This document shows, piece by piece, positions 1 through 6,222 of a stretch of DNA of 64,000 bases. Source of the DNA: a virus. The translations under genes were made by a program, and so were the position numbers. The stretch is from IMG/VR virus record IMGVR_UViG_3300032223_002784, positions 1-64,000 of that record; one strand, given 5' to 3'. How positions within the stretch are numbered: the stretch's first letter is position 1; the number at the start of each line of letters is the position of its first letter. Below the pieces are notes generated by a model. That model was not told the DNA's origin, searched no databases, and saw only the letters and a program-made list of their open reading frames with translations.

Positions 1-36
1 ACTTATGCAATTGCTTTTGCAAAGGCGGGGAAGTAA
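1..36 (+). CDS. 3' end of a truncated gene
   Basis: The first 36 bases read in one open frame as the last eleven residues of a protein (TYAIAFAKAGK) followed by TAA. The TAA shares its last A with the ATG of the next gene (TAATG), the same stop-start coupling used throughout this operon. The function cannot be judged from so little. Confidence 0.6.
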   Translation, partial: TYAIAFAKAGK

Positions 37-257
37 TGGAATTCCTAGACACAGTAAACCAAATGTCATTAGACGCTATAGATGAAGATATCAAAGATCA
101 TTTATTGGACCAATGGATTAATACTCATGCAGATGAGGGCCCAGAATATATAGAACATCAAGTCATGATGTTTGCAGGGCCCGAACTGCAAAAGCAATAT
201 AACGAGTATTATAAATTAACTAAAGATGATGATTTCTATTTTAAGGTGGGGGAATGA
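36..257 (+). CDS. small acidic protein of unknown function
   Basis: A 73-residue acidic protein rich in Asp and Glu with no Cys and no hydrophobic segment, so probably a soluble cytoplasmic early protein. It is preceded by a GGGG-containing purine stretch that can serve as ribosome binding site. Its start overlaps the previous stop (TAATG) and its stop overlaps the next start (ATGA), which makes translational coupling likely. I recognise no family. Confidence 0.7.
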   Translation: MEFLDTVNQMSLDAIDEDIKDHLLDQWINTHADEGPEYIEHQVMMFAGPELQKQYNEYYKLTKDDDFYFKVGE

Positions 258-382
258 AGACCTATTTTGTTGAATTAGAGTTAGATGAAAAATGGTGGAA
301 TGCTGTACAAGATCTTATTAATGTAGACATATATGAAGGCGAAGTATGTCGTGTAAATAGAATAGAGGTTTTAAATGATTAA
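254..382 (+). CDS. 42-residue hypothetical protein
   Basis: A short frame beginning MKTYFVELELDEKWW and ending VLND. The start lies in an ATGA overlap with the preceding gene, and the GGTGGGGGA stretch just upstream is a good ribosome binding site. The stop lies inside the next gene, whose ATG at 375 precedes it. Gapless packing between two other coding regions is the main support. Function unknown. Confidence 0.6.
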   Translation: MKTYFVELELDEKWWNAVQDLINVDIYEGEVCRVNRIEVLND

Positions 383-683
383 TGAAGGTCTAGGTGATGA
401 ACTATATACTAAGTTAAATAGTATGCTAGATGACATTGCTACCCTCCCCGTCTCTGGCCTTGGTTGGCTCTTTGTCTGGGACACTATCCGTGACACTGTT
501 ATGGATATTGAAGCATATGGCGAATATCAGTTGACTCCAGAGATAGATCTGAAGAAAGTTTGGGATACATTATGGGAAACGCCCTGGGGCGGATTTGACA
601 TAGAGCCCTCAGATGTTGTAGACTGGCTGGTTGATAATGATTTAATTCAAGAAGTTGACTATGAAGAAGAGGAGGACCATTAA
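375..683 (+). CDS. acidic Trp-rich hypothetical protein
   Basis: A 102-residue acidic protein with eight Trp residues and a strongly acidic tail (EEEEDH). There is no signal peptide, and the one hydrophobic run (LGWLFVW) is too short to be a clear membrane helix. It overlaps its neighbours at both ends (8 bases, then TAATG), so it belongs to the rightward operon that stops at 976. Small acidic proteins in such strings are often early host-interaction proteins, but nothing here proves that role. Confidence 0.7.
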   Translation: MINEGLGDELYTKLNSMLDDIATLPVSGLGWLFVWDTIRDTVMDIEAYGEYQLTPEIDLKKVWDTLWETPWGGFDIEPSDVVDWLVDNDLIQEVDYEEEEDH

Positions 684-976
684 TGGCTAGTTTAGAAGAC
701 AAGGTTCATGATAAGTTAGCAGCAGGTCTCGCAGATAGCAGGTTCTCGCCTGCAGTCCTAGCACTACAAATGCAACGTGAGAATACATACGTGAATGAAT
801 CATTCATACAGTATTTCACAAACTATATCATCCAAATGGCAGATTCACATACTATACCAATGCACTTATCAGAAGTCAAGAAGACATGCCAAGCACTTAG
901 ATTTTCCCTGACGGAGTTGGGCCTGACGGGAGAAACGAGAATGCCAGTTAATAATACTGAGTATATCTCATCATAG
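683..976 (+). CDS. last gene of the rightward operon, unknown
   Basis: A 97-residue soluble protein beginning MASLEDKVHDKLAAGL, mostly predicted helical and without Cys. An AGGAGGACC stretch just before the ATG is a near-perfect Shine-Dalgarno. It is the final gene of the plus-strand operon and is followed 21 bases later by a strong hairpin terminator. No family recognised. Confidence 0.75.
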   Translation: MASLEDKVHDKLAAGLADSRFSPAVLALQMQRENTYVNESFIQYFTNYIIQMADSHTIPMHLSEVKKTCQALRFSLTELGLTGETRMPVNNTEYISS

Positions 977-997
977 AGGCTGCTACATAAAAGCCTT

Positions 998-1040
998 GGG
1001 CCTTACAGCGAATGAGCTGTAGGGCCCTATTTGTTTTATT
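998..1040 (+). terminator. rho-independent terminator of the rightward operon
   Basis: GGGCCTTACAGC (998-1009) pairs with GCTGTAGGGCCC (1016-1027) over twelve positions, with one G-T wobble, around a six-base loop. A T-rich tail (TATTTGTTTTATTA) follows. It sits just after the last plus-strand gene. Confidence 0.8.
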
Positions 1041-1088
1041 ATACATGTGATCACCCATATTTGCCGTGTCGGTTAATTAATCTATCGG

Positions 1089-1397
1089 ACATTACGAATG
1101 AATGATTATTTTGCCTGACATTACGAAGGGCGGGAATTTTCACTGGATCTTATAATACCATCTAGTACCTATATATAATACATTACGAATAGAGCTATAT
1201 TTCGCTGGACATGTGTGTATATGATCATATAAATGTATCAAAAAATAAATATATATAAAATGTGATCATTTTCACACAGAATAATGTACATTTAATCCAA
1301 TATTGTCCAATATACATCAGAAATGATCAAAAATGTGTGCAAAATCACCCTATTTTTTATGTGATATATATCATATGCACAGGATTTGACATTACGA
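1089..1397. repeat. four dispersed ACATTACGA repeats
   Basis: The nonamer ACATTACGA occurs at 1089-1097, 1118-1126, 1180-1188 and 1389-1397, all in the same orientation. Three copies are preceded by G and two are followed by A(T/A)GGG-like or AATG sequence. Four same-strand copies of a 9-mer in about 310 bases is far above chance. Candidate roles are origin iterons or operators. Confidence 0.6.
1261..1276. promoter_or_regulatory. CRP/GlxR-like palindrome
   Basis: TGTGATCATTTTCACA fits the TGTGA-N6-TCACA consensus of CRP-family regulators, which in actinobacteria include GlxR and Crp. No start codon or convincing promoter lies downstream on either strand, so function is uncertain and chance is possible. 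Confidence 0.25.
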
Positions 1398-1480
1398 TGG
1401 GCAATATGTTATGCTCAATAACTAGGTAACATGTATCTATATATATAAACTGAATTTATTATTCATTCTATGGAATCTAT

Positions 1481-1517
1481 TCTCCACTTTACTCCACTTT
1501 ATTCCACTTATAACCAC
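1481..1517. repeat. tandem CTCCACTTTA-type repeats
   Basis: Three consecutive ten-base units (TCTCCACTTT, ACTCCACTTT, ATTCCACTTA) are followed by TAACCAC. Each resembles a degenerate DnaA box but none matches TTATCCACA well. They lie in the AT-rich convergent gap. Confidence 0.45.
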
Positions 1518-1611
1518 AATATTCACATACAATAGCAAACGCTAGGATGGTGAATTTGTGTGTACAAGTATTTTGATCTTTGGACTTTATATCTATCTCC
1601 TTTTTCATATA

Positions 1612-1872
1612 TTAGTGTATATTTGGGGCGGGATATCCAGTATGTAATCCAGCCTTGAGTTCTGTATTTATAACCTTTATCTGCTCAATCTGAGCTTTTA
1701 GGGTTTCATTATCCTTATCAAGTGAAGAGATGATATCTACACTTTTGTAATATGATGCTATATGGGTCTCTATTTGAGAGTTTAAGTCTTTGATCTTATC
1801 TTCATATCTATGTATACCGTATATAATACCTATAGTATATATAGCTAGGATTACTAGGATTAAGGGATTCAC
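1612..1872 (-). CDS. small membrane-anchored coiled-coil protein
   Basis: 86 residues. An N-terminal hydrophobic helix (about 3-21, LILVILAIYTIGIIYGIH) is followed by a charged heptad-like region (25-75), and the C-terminus is Pro-rich. The layout recalls a single-pass inner-membrane protein with a cytoplasmic or periplasmic coiled coil, as in spanin-like or Rz-like proteins, but there is no sequence match to claim one. It is the last gene of the leftward early train and overlaps its upstream neighbour by ATGA. Confidence 0.65.
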   Translation of the reverse strand: MNPLILVILAIYTIGIIYGIHRYEDKIKDLNSQIETHIASYYKSVDIISSLDKDNETLKAQIEQIKVINTELKAGLHTGYPAPNIH

Positions 1873-2114
1873 TCGGATTCCCCCGCCTTGATTACCACAT
1901 CTTGATTCTTGTTGAATGCTAGGCGTAATTGATAGAATGGTTTGGGTTGTGGGATTTCTGGGTGCAAAATCTCCATATCCCTGATCATGACATAAAACCC
2001 ATTTGGATATACATCATTTTCCCTCATGAGTTGATCAATAACTGCACCAAAGGTAAATTGACCACCATGTAAGGGTTCTTTTGGAACCTCTATATCTAGG
2101 TTATATCTCTCCAT
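1869..2114 (-). CDS. 81-residue hypothetical protein
   Basis: A soluble 81-residue protein beginning MERYNLDIEVPKEPLHGG, with mixed beta and helical character and no Cys. Its ATG shares bases with the TAA of the tiny upstream membrane peptide (TAATG), and its stop overlaps the next start, so it is embedded in a coupled string. No family recognised. Confidence 0.65.
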   Translation of the reverse strand: MERYNLDIEVPKEPLHGGQFTFGAVIDQLMRENDVYPNGFYVMIRDMEILHPEIPQPKPFYQLRLAFNKNQDVVIKAGESE

Positions 2115-2197
2115 TATTTGTCCTTATTTCTTGGATCTGTTCTAAATAGCAATATGCATAGTGCTATGACTATACTTGCGTATTGATAGTTACTCAT
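2114..2197 (-). CDS. 27-residue membrane peptide
   Basis: The frame encodes MSNYQYASIVIALCILLF followed by a short basic tail. It has one hydrophobic helix and a positively charged end, so it should insert with the tail inside. Its start directly follows the dUTPase stop (TAAATGAG) and its stop overlaps the next start (TAATG). The perfect fit between two genes is the main reason to call it real. Confidence 0.5.
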   Translation of the reverse strand: MSNYQYASIVIALCILLFRTDPRNKDK

Positions 2198-2629
2198 TTA
2201 TACCCCCGAACTTCCAAATCCTGTATCCCCACGCTCTGAAATATTCAGTTGATTGGTTTCAATAAATTCAGCTGATTCCACTCTATGAAATACCATTTGA
2301 GCAATTCTATCGCCTTTGGTTATTTGAAACTTATTCCACTTATCATGGTTGAATAGGATAACCTTAATTTCGCCTCTATATCCAGAATCAATAGTTCCTG
2401 GAGCATTAAGTACAGTTACATTATGATTTGCAGCAACACCAGATCTAGGATTGATATAGCCTACATATCCCTCTGGAATTTCCATTGATATACCTGTAGA
2501 TATGATTTCTTTATCATTACACCATACTACTGTAGTTTCATTAGCATATAGGTCTGCTCCTGCATCCCCCGCCTTTGCATAGGTCGGAAGGATTGCAGAC
2601 GGATCAAGTTTAACTACTTTGACTTGCAT
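2198..2629 (-). CDS. dut: dUTP diphosphatase (trimeric dUTPase)
   Basis: Hydrolyses dUTP to dUMP and pyrophosphate, which keeps uracil out of phage DNA and supplies dUMP for thymidylate. All five family motifs are present in order in 143 residues: GDAGADLYA near 22-30, NPRSGVAA near 81-88, GTIDSGYRGE near 98-107, KGDRIAQ near 125-131, and the C-terminal RGDTGFGSSG that closes over the active site. The length is normal for the homotrimeric family. It is cotranscribed with SSB and other small early genes. Identification is firm. Confidence 0.95.
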   Translation of the reverse strand: MQVKVVKLDPSAILPTYAKAGDAGADLYANETTVVWCNDKEIISTGISMEIPEGYVGYINPRSGVAANHNVTVLNAPGTIDSGYRGEIKVILFNHDKWNKFQITKGDRIAQMVFHRVESAEFIETNQLNISERGDTGFGSSGV

Positions 2630-2789
2630 CTGCTTCTTCCTTTTGCTTGTTTACATAGTCCTGCATAAACTTAACTTGGGCAGCCATATGATTAAACTCC
2701 CGCAAAGCTTTTGCTCTCTTAAGTCTTGCCTTATTTTTTGAGTCCCTTTTAAGGCCTCTCTGCGAGACTGCTACATTGTTCTTCTTCAT
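2610..2789 (-). CDS. 59-residue basic helical protein
   Basis: Encodes MKKNNVAVSQRGLKRDSKNK and a Lys/Arg-rich helical stretch, then a more acidic end (NKQKEEADASQSS). It overlaps dUTPase by 20 bases and its ATG overlaps the upstream stop (ATGA). The strongly basic N-terminal half suggests binding of nucleic acid or a ribosome-like surface, but this is only composition. Function unknown. Confidence 0.6.
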   Translation of the reverse strand: MKKNNVAVSQRGLKRDSKNKARLKRAKALREFNHMAAQVKFMQDYVNKQKEEADASQSS

Positions 2790-2968
2790 GATTTTGGCGT
2801 TAGTCCTAACTTGTCCATGTACTCTTGCATCTTAGCAAAAACAGCGGAACGCTGTTCTTCTGTTCTGGCTGCCTCCATTTGGCGGTTGAGTTCCGCCATA
2901 TACGGAGTGCTTGGCATTTTTACCATCTTGATATCTTTTGGATCAAAATCTTTAATTTTCTTTTTCAT
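2786..2968 (-). CDS. 60-residue hypothetical protein
   Basis: A small basic, helical protein starting MKKKIKDFDPKDIKMVKMP, with no Cys and no membrane segment. Four-base overlaps on both sides (ATGA) place it in the same translationally coupled string as dUTPase. No family recognised. Confidence 0.6.
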   Translation of the reverse strand: MKKKIKDFDPKDIKMVKMPSTPYMAELNRQMEAARTEEQRSAVFAKMQEYMDKLGLTPKS

Positions 2969-3141
2969 TCTGGGTTATATCCTCCACCCTTATATGGTCC
3001 TAAAAAGGCTTCCATGAAGACTGCAAAGTCTTCATCAGATACTTCTGCTTTATCCATATCTTCGCCCAATTCTTTTACAATTCGTCGCTTTTGCGACTTA
3101 CTTTTAAATTCAATGATATTTTCATTTTCTTTATTTGTCAT
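2965..3141 (-). CDS. 58-residue acidic hypothetical protein
   Basis: I place the start at the ATG at 3141 (MTNKENENIIEFKSKSQKRR) because AAGGAG lies nine bases upstream. A TTG start at 3165 would extend the protein by eight residues but lacks a binding site. The protein has a basic middle, then an acidic helix and a Gly/Tyr-rich tail (GPYKGGGYNPE). It overlaps the membrane gene upstream by 11 bases. Function unknown. Confidence 0.55.
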   Translation of the reverse strand: MTNKENENIIEFKSKSQKRRIVKELGEDMDKAEVSDEDFAVFMEAFLGPYKGGGYNPE

Positions 3142-3286
3142 TTCTCTTTCTCCTTTTTCGCTCAATCATGCCGTCTACTTTATCAACATTTAAGCCTAAT
3201 ATTAAAGCAATGATAGGCATTACAAATACCATAAAAGCTAGCCACATTGCTACAAAAATGATTGCATAAACTATTACAGATGTCAT
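3131..3286 (-). CDS. 51-residue membrane protein with basic tail
   Basis: A long hydrophobic stretch (about 4-34, MTSVIVYAIIFVAMWLAFMV onward) is followed by a charged tail rich in Arg and Lys (IERKRRKRNDK). The hydrophobic part could be one long or two short helices, with the basic tail inside the cell. Start and stop overlap neighbouring genes. It could be a holin-like or host-membrane-modifying peptide; the sequence does not decide. Confidence 0.6.
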   Translation of the reverse strand: MTSVIVYAIIFVAMWLAFMVFVMPIIALILGLNVDKVDGMIERKRRKRNDK

Positions 3287-3498
3287 TCTTCTATCGCCTC
3301 TTGTTCAGGTTCTTTTGTATTTAGATTCTCCCCGTCAGGAGCAGTAACCGCACTGATTGCATAGTATGGGTCTAATTCATTAAAATCCAATAGCTCTAGC
3401 CCCATGCTTTCAGCAAGTTCATATGCTTTTTCATGGTCTTCTGCTTCTACCTCTATATTAGTATAAAGGGTCTTTGTTACTTCAATTAAAAATTTCAT
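3283..3498 (-). CDS. 71-residue hypothetical protein
   Basis: Begins MKFLIEVTKTLYTNIEVEA, a beta-alpha arrangement followed by a very acidic C-terminal end (NTKEPEQEAIEE). The pattern I-x-V-T-x-T-x-Y-x-N-I-E-V-E-A with EKAYELA resembles small DpnD/PcfM-like phage proteins, but I hold that loosely. It overlaps its neighbours by four bases on both sides. Confidence 0.6.
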   Translation of the reverse strand: MKFLIEVTKTLYTNIEVEAEDHEKAYELAESMGLELLDFNELDPYYAISAVTAPDGENLNTKEPEQEAIEE

Positions 3499-3677
3499 TG
3501 TTCTGGTTCCGCCCTAGTGTCTGGTGATCTTAGGTAAAATGACATTACCATTAGTTCCCCGCAAAAATGACAGGTAGGAGTTTCATCTATCTGTTTACTC
3601 AAATTAGAATTCATCTCGCCACCGCACTTACAAGTAAACTCATATGTGTGCAAATAGCTTTCCTGTTTTTCGCTCAT
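3495..3677 (-). CDS. small zinc-ribbon protein
   Basis: 60 residues with a CKCG pair near 15-18 and a CHFCG pair near 34-38, which together form a zinc ribbon. The ATG at 3677 follows GGAG at good distance and is preferred over a TTG twelve bases upstream. Zinc ribbons of this size in phages usually bind nucleic acid or a host protein; no target can be named. The hairpin at 3704-3752 lies just upstream in the mRNA. Confidence 0.6.
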   Translation of the reverse strand: MSEKQESYLHTYEFTCKCGGEMNSNLSKQIDETPTCHFCGELMVMSFYLRSPDTRAEPEQ

Positions 3678-3703
3678 TTTTCGCTCCAATTTTATAGTTG
3701 GTA

Positions 3704-3752
3704 ATATGAGGGGCAGAGAAGACAGTGCTTTGGACGAGCACTCCCCTCATAT
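3704..3752 (-). ncRNA. structured leader hairpin downstream of ssb
   Basis: ATATGAGGGG (3704-3713) pairs perfectly with CCCCTCATAT (3743-3752). Inside, AGTGCT (3724-3729) pairs with AGCACT (3737-3742). On the transcribed strand this gives a two-step stem-loop with a ten-base bulge and no U-run. It separates ssb from the zinc-ribbon gene and may act as an RNA processing or attenuation element. Confidence 0.55.
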
Positions 3753-3778
3753 CTTTACCTGTCCATGACCAATGTTAT

Positions 3779-4177
3779 TTAGAAGGGTGTGTTACCCGAA
3801 GTATCCCAGACATCATCTGAGCTATTGATTACTCGTGCAGGACTGGAGCTTTTAACATCTGTAAGGCCTACTGAGGTAGCCTTAATTTCAACTACAGAAC
3901 GTTTTGAGCCAGTCTTATCTTCAAACTGACGCTCTCGTGCCTTGCCTAGGATTTGAACGCCAGAGCCCTTTTGGAGCGTGTTGTGCCACTTATCAGCAAG
4001 GTTTCCCCATACTTCAATGTTCCAACCTGACGTATCCTTGTTTACCCAATTGCCCGAAGCATCTTGAGTCCGTTCGTTTGTAACAACCCGAAACTTCAAC
4101 AGATTTCCTGTTGAAAAAGTTTTAAATTCGGGATCTGATGCGAGATTTCCTCGCAGTACCATTTCTGGATTTGGCAT
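3779..4177 (-). CDS. ssb: single-stranded DNA-binding protein
   Basis: An OB-fold SSB of 132 residues that coats single-stranded DNA during replication and repair. Typical features are MPNPEMVLRGNLASDPEF at the start, RVVTNERTQD, the W-x-I-E-V-W-G-N-L-A segment and GVQILGKARERQFEDKTG. The C-terminal tip (DDVWDTSGNTPF) is mildly acidic and ends in PF like bacterial SSB tails that recruit partner proteins. It has its own promoter (4251-4280) and a leader of about 70 bases with a GGACTAAAAAGTCC hairpin. A second, gp32-like ssDNA-binding protein lies at 29367. Confidence 0.9.
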   Translation of the reverse strand: MPNPEMVLRGNLASDPEFKTFSTGNLLKFRVVTNERTQDASGNWVNKDTSGWNIEVWGNLADKWHNTLQKGSGVQILGKARERQFEDKTGSKRSVVEIKATSVGLTDVKSSSPARVINSSDDVWDTSGNTPF

Positions 4178-4250
4178 ATCTTTTTCCTTTTCTAGTCGTA
4201 GTAGGACTTTTTAGTCCCGCATTTCAAAGGCTTTCTGCCCTTGAATTCTT

Positions 4251-4280
4251 ATTGTATCACTCTTGTTCTTCATCTGTCAA
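4251..4280 (-). promoter_or_regulatory. promoter for ssb
   Basis: On the minus strand: TTGACA (4280-4275), an 18-base spacer, TACAAT (4256-4251). It lies in the end of the upstream gene and gives ssb a leader of about 70 bases. Confidence 0.75.
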
Positions 4281-4607
4281 GGGGACAGGCCATTTTTCCC
4301 AATATGGAATACCTTGATCATCATAATCAGAGCCAAGTTTATCTAAGATTTCTTCATTATCTTGCATCACTTCTTTTATAAATGAATCAGATATATTTCC
4401 TTTTGCAGGTACAACAGATCTCCCTGGTGTATATTTTACATGCACTATGTCATGCTTTGGAAGTCCTGTTAAGGCAAAATTAGCTTTATCTTCTACTTCT
4501 GTTAGGCTGTTGCCCATCCCGCCCAACTTATATTTTCCAAAAACTAAATCAAATCTCCATTTTTCCGCATGCATATAATATGTTATTATTACTTCTTTTT
4601 CGCTCAT
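4257..4607 (-). CDS. 116-residue hypothetical protein
   Basis: Starts MSEKEVIITYYMHAEKWRFD and is soluble, with mixed beta strands and an acidic end (PLTDEEQE). The ATG at 4607 overlaps the stop of the membrane peptide upstream (ATGA), which is why it is preferred over a longer frame. The end of this gene contains the ssb promoter. No family recognised. Confidence 0.65.
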   Translation of the reverse strand: MSEKEVIITYYMHAEKWRFDLVFGKYKLGGMGNSLTEVEDKANFALTGLPKHDIVHVKYTPGRSVVPAKGNISDSFIKEVMQDNEEILDKLGSDYDDQGIPYWEKWPVPLTDEEQE

Positions 4608-4678
4608 TTTCCGTCCCAAAACCAAGCAATGATTCCAATCAAAATTGAAATAATAAGTAAGTTTAATCCTATGCTCAT
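4604..4678 (-). CDS. 24-residue membrane peptide
   Basis: Encodes MSIGLNLLIISILIGIIAWF then WDGK: a single hydrophobic helix with a tiny tail. GGAGG lies seven bases before the ATG, one of the best ribosome binding sites in the window, and both ends overlap neighbours by ATGA. This is strong support for a translated micropeptide. Function unknown. Confidence 0.6.
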   Translation of the reverse strand: MSIGLNLLIISILIGIIAWFWDGK

Positions 4679-4833
4679 TTGTTTGCCTCCGAATTCTTTA
4701 ACCATTCTACTAATTCTTCACAGTCACATCTTTCTAGACCGTGATGATTTGTCCATTGAACTTTAAAATCACTACCATCTAAATGACGCTGCCAAATTTC
4801 ATTAGCTAATTCTTCACGACATTCTTTATGCAT
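4675..4833 (-). CDS. 52-residue hypothetical protein
   Basis: Begins MHKECREELANEIWQRHL and contains a CDC pair and a third Cys, so a metal site is possible but not complete by eye. The protein is acidic and helical. Its 3' end supplies the GGAGG binding site for the micropeptide that follows, and the genes overlap by four bases. Confidence 0.6.
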   Translation of the reverse strand: MHKECREELANEIWQRHLDGSDFKVQWTNHHGLERCDCEELVEWLKNSEANK

Positions 4834-4972
4834 CTTTTTCTTTCTGTTCTTTTACCCAAGCGGATCCAGCGTACTCTTCATAACAATCAATACATAGCTT
4901 TTTATCACCTAGAGGCATATGCCTTTTTCTCACATTCCCGCAATCTGGGCAAGTATTATATATATTGCTCAT
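4826..4972 (-). CDS. 48-residue zinc-finger protein
   Basis: Has CPDCG near residues 8-12 and CIDC near 27-30, two CxxC knuckles separated by a basic loop (NVRKRHMPLGDKK). This is a typical one-zinc treble-clef or zinc-ribbon miniprotein. It overlaps both neighbours. Such proteins are common in actinobacteriophage early regions, mostly without known targets. Confidence 0.65.
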   Translation of the reverse strand: MSNIYNTCPDCGNVRKRHMPLGDKKLCIDCYEEYAGSAWVKEQKEKDA

Positions 4973-5109
4973 TTGTAAAATTCAACTCCAACATACCACT
5001 TTAATAAATATAGCCCTATTTCCCATTCATGTTTTACTGGATATCCCCAGTTATGGACATATATTCCTAATGAAAAAGAAGATGTTTGCTTACCATAATT
5101 AATTTTCAT
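4969..5109 (-). CDS. 46-residue aromatic-rich hypothetical protein
   Basis: Encodes MKINYGKQTSSFSLGIYVHN and continues with many Trp and Tyr residues (WGYPVKHEWEIGLYLLKWYV). Overlaps by ATGA with the gene downstream and by 11 bases upstream. The content suggests a small beta-rich fold. Function unknown. Confidence 0.55.
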   Translation of the reverse strand: MKINYGKQTSSFSLGIYVHNWGYPVKHEWEIGLYLLKWYVGVEFYK

Positions 5110-5284
5110 TTTTTGATTTTTCATTTTTTGAAATTAAAATATTAGGAGGAATACTCAAAAATCCGCAGTTCGCAAATCCATCTCCAACATCTATAAATGT
5201 TTCTCCACAACCACAATATCTTAATTCATGAATATCTGTAGGAATAAGAATTTCACTACATTTTCCACATTGCACTTTATTCAT
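5099..5284 (-). CDS. small zinc-ribbon protein
   Basis: 61 residues with CGKC near 6-9 and CGCG near 24-27, forming a probable zinc-binding pair, then a Lys/Asn-rich tail. It is the third of several miniature zinc proteins in this operon. Start and stop overlap neighbours. No specific family can be named. Confidence 0.65.
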   Translation of the reverse strand: MNKVQCGKCSEILIPTDIHELRYCGCGETFIDVGDGFANCGFLSIPPNILISKNEKSKNEN

Positions 5285-5388
5285 TTATGTTCCTTTGATG
5301 TATGTCTGCTTAATGTTTCATTTGCCATGATTCCCGTGCGAACTTCAATTTCCCTCTTGCATATAGTGCATATTACAACCCTGGACAT
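5281..5388 (-). CDS. 35-residue CxxC...HxxxxH finger peptide
   Basis: Encodes MSRVVICTICKREIEVRTG with CTIC near 7-10 and RHTSKEH near 28-34, a classical C2H2-like spacing. A GGAG site precedes the ATG and the stop overlaps the next start. It is small, but the complete ligand set makes it a credible zinc-finger gene, perhaps DNA-binding. Confidence 0.6.
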   Translation of the reverse strand: MSRVVICTICKREIEVRTGIMANETLSRHTSKEHK

Positions 5389-5392
5389 TAAA

Positions 5393-5872
5393 TTAACTCC
5401 TTTTTAATGGGTGTGTAGGCCAAAAATATTGGCACTTTGGGCAACATGGCTTATTGTATTCATTATCAACTGCATAGGAATACTCAGCATAATAAATTGG
5501 ATCTTTGCGATATAAATTTGCTCTATGAGTTGCCACAACCCTAGATAATTTTACTTTGTCTAGCATCCAGTCTGGCTTTGAATTATCCCATTGAGTATTA
5601 TATTGTGCAGCTAAAGCATTAATGTTGGCTTCGTTATTTACTGTTTTAATCCCACGATGTTTAGCTTCTGTAATCATGTTATGAACATAATTTAACAAGG
5701 CACCTTCATGGCCTTCCCACATTAGTACTGCTGGGTGATTACGCCAAGCTTTGCCATTGGTGGCTAGAACTTTAAGGATTTGATACCCCTCAAGTATTTG
5801 TTTATTTAATCTTTTATTGTCTAGTATCTGTGCAGAAAATAATGAACTGCCTGATGGAAGGAATGTTTGCAT
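5393..5872 (-). CDS. pyrimidine-dimer glycosylase family (DenV/MSMEG_6728-like)
   Basis: Likely excises UV-induced pyrimidine dimers or a related lesion. The 159-residue protein has the family start MQTFLPSGSSLFSAQILDNK, then RLNKQILEGYQIL, WRNHPAVLMWEGHEGAL and the RKDPIYYAEY segment near 121-130. It ends with a CCPKC pair. The match is to the actinobacterial MSMEG_6728 branch related to T4 endonuclease V; repair activity is family inference. A promoter at 5879-5908 places transcription start on the ATG, so the mRNA is probably leaderless. Confidence 0.75.
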   Translation of the reverse strand: MQTFLPSGSSLFSAQILDNKRLNKQILEGYQILKVLATNGKAWRNHPAVLMWEGHEGALLNYVHNMITEAKHRGIKTVNNEANINALAAQYNTQWDNSKPDWMLDKVKLSRVVATHRANLYRKDPIYYAEYSYAVDNEYNKPCCPKCQYFWPTHPLKRS

Positions 5873-5878
5873 GACCTT

Positions 5879-5908
5879 AGTCTATCAAATAGTGTTGTGT
5901 TTTGTCAA
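5879..5908 (-). promoter_or_regulatory. leaderless promoter
   Basis: TTGACA, 18-base spacer, TAGACT on the minus strand. Only six bases separate the -10 element from the ATG at 5872, so the transcript should begin at the start codon. Confidence 0.7.
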
Positions 5909-5934
5909 TAGGAAATTCTTTATCAAACTCAGAC

Positions 5935-6186
5935 TCAGAATTCATCTTTATCAATATCTTCTGTCATGTCCCAGCTGATTATTGTATGCATTGTTCCCCA
6001 TTTGCTATAAATAGCCCATGTCCATTTCCACATAAAATGATGGTATCTCCATTTAATCCCGCTTGTTATACCTTCATCTTGAAAGTCAAATAAATATAAT
6101 ATACTAGGGGATCCAATATGGTTACAAAAATTAGCAAACCATCTCAATGGAAGGATGTTAGTTCTATGTTCTGCTTTTGTTATCAT
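5935..6186 (-). CDS. 83-residue Trp-rich hypothetical protein
   Basis: Starts MITKAEHRTNILPLRWF and contains many Trp, His and Phe residues (YHHFMWKWTWAIYSKW), then an acidic end. No clear membrane helix or metal motif. It has its own promoter (6193-6222) positioned for a leaderless mRNA, nearly identical in form to the next one downstream. Function unknown. Confidence 0.65.
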   Translation of the reverse strand: MITKAEHRTNILPLRWFANFCNHIGSPSILYLFDFQDEGITSGIKWRYHHFMWKWTWAIYSKWGTMHTIISWDMTEDIDKDEF

Positions 6187-6192
6187 GTCTTT

Positions 6193-6222
6193 AGTCTATC
6201 AGATAGCAAAAGCTTTTGTCAA
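6193..6222 (-). promoter_or_regulatory. leaderless promoter
   Basis: TTGACA, 18-base spacer, TAGACT, then six bases to the ATG at 6186. The -10 region GATAGACTAA is shared with the promoter at 5879-5908. Confidence 0.7.

Larger units (their letters stand above)
977..1611. other. convergent AT-rich intergenic region
   Basis: This 635-base gap lies between the ends of converging transcription units and is the longest noncoding stretch in the window. Apart from the terminator at its left edge it holds no convincing gene, only frames of up to 13 codons. It contains four ACATTACGA repeats, four TGATCA palindromes, runs of TATATA, three tandem CTCCACTTTA-like repeats, and a TGTGA-N6-TCACA site at 1261-1276. 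That mix suits a replication origin or a packaging/regulatory site, but this is inference. Confidence 0.6.

Noticed and set aside
499-702. Minus-strand frame at the left end
   Set aside because: It lies opposite coupled plus-strand genes with good ribosome binding sites and shows no coding support.
1481-1517. DnaA boxes
   Set aside because: The CTCCACTTTA-like units match TTATCCACA at only six or seven of nine positions.
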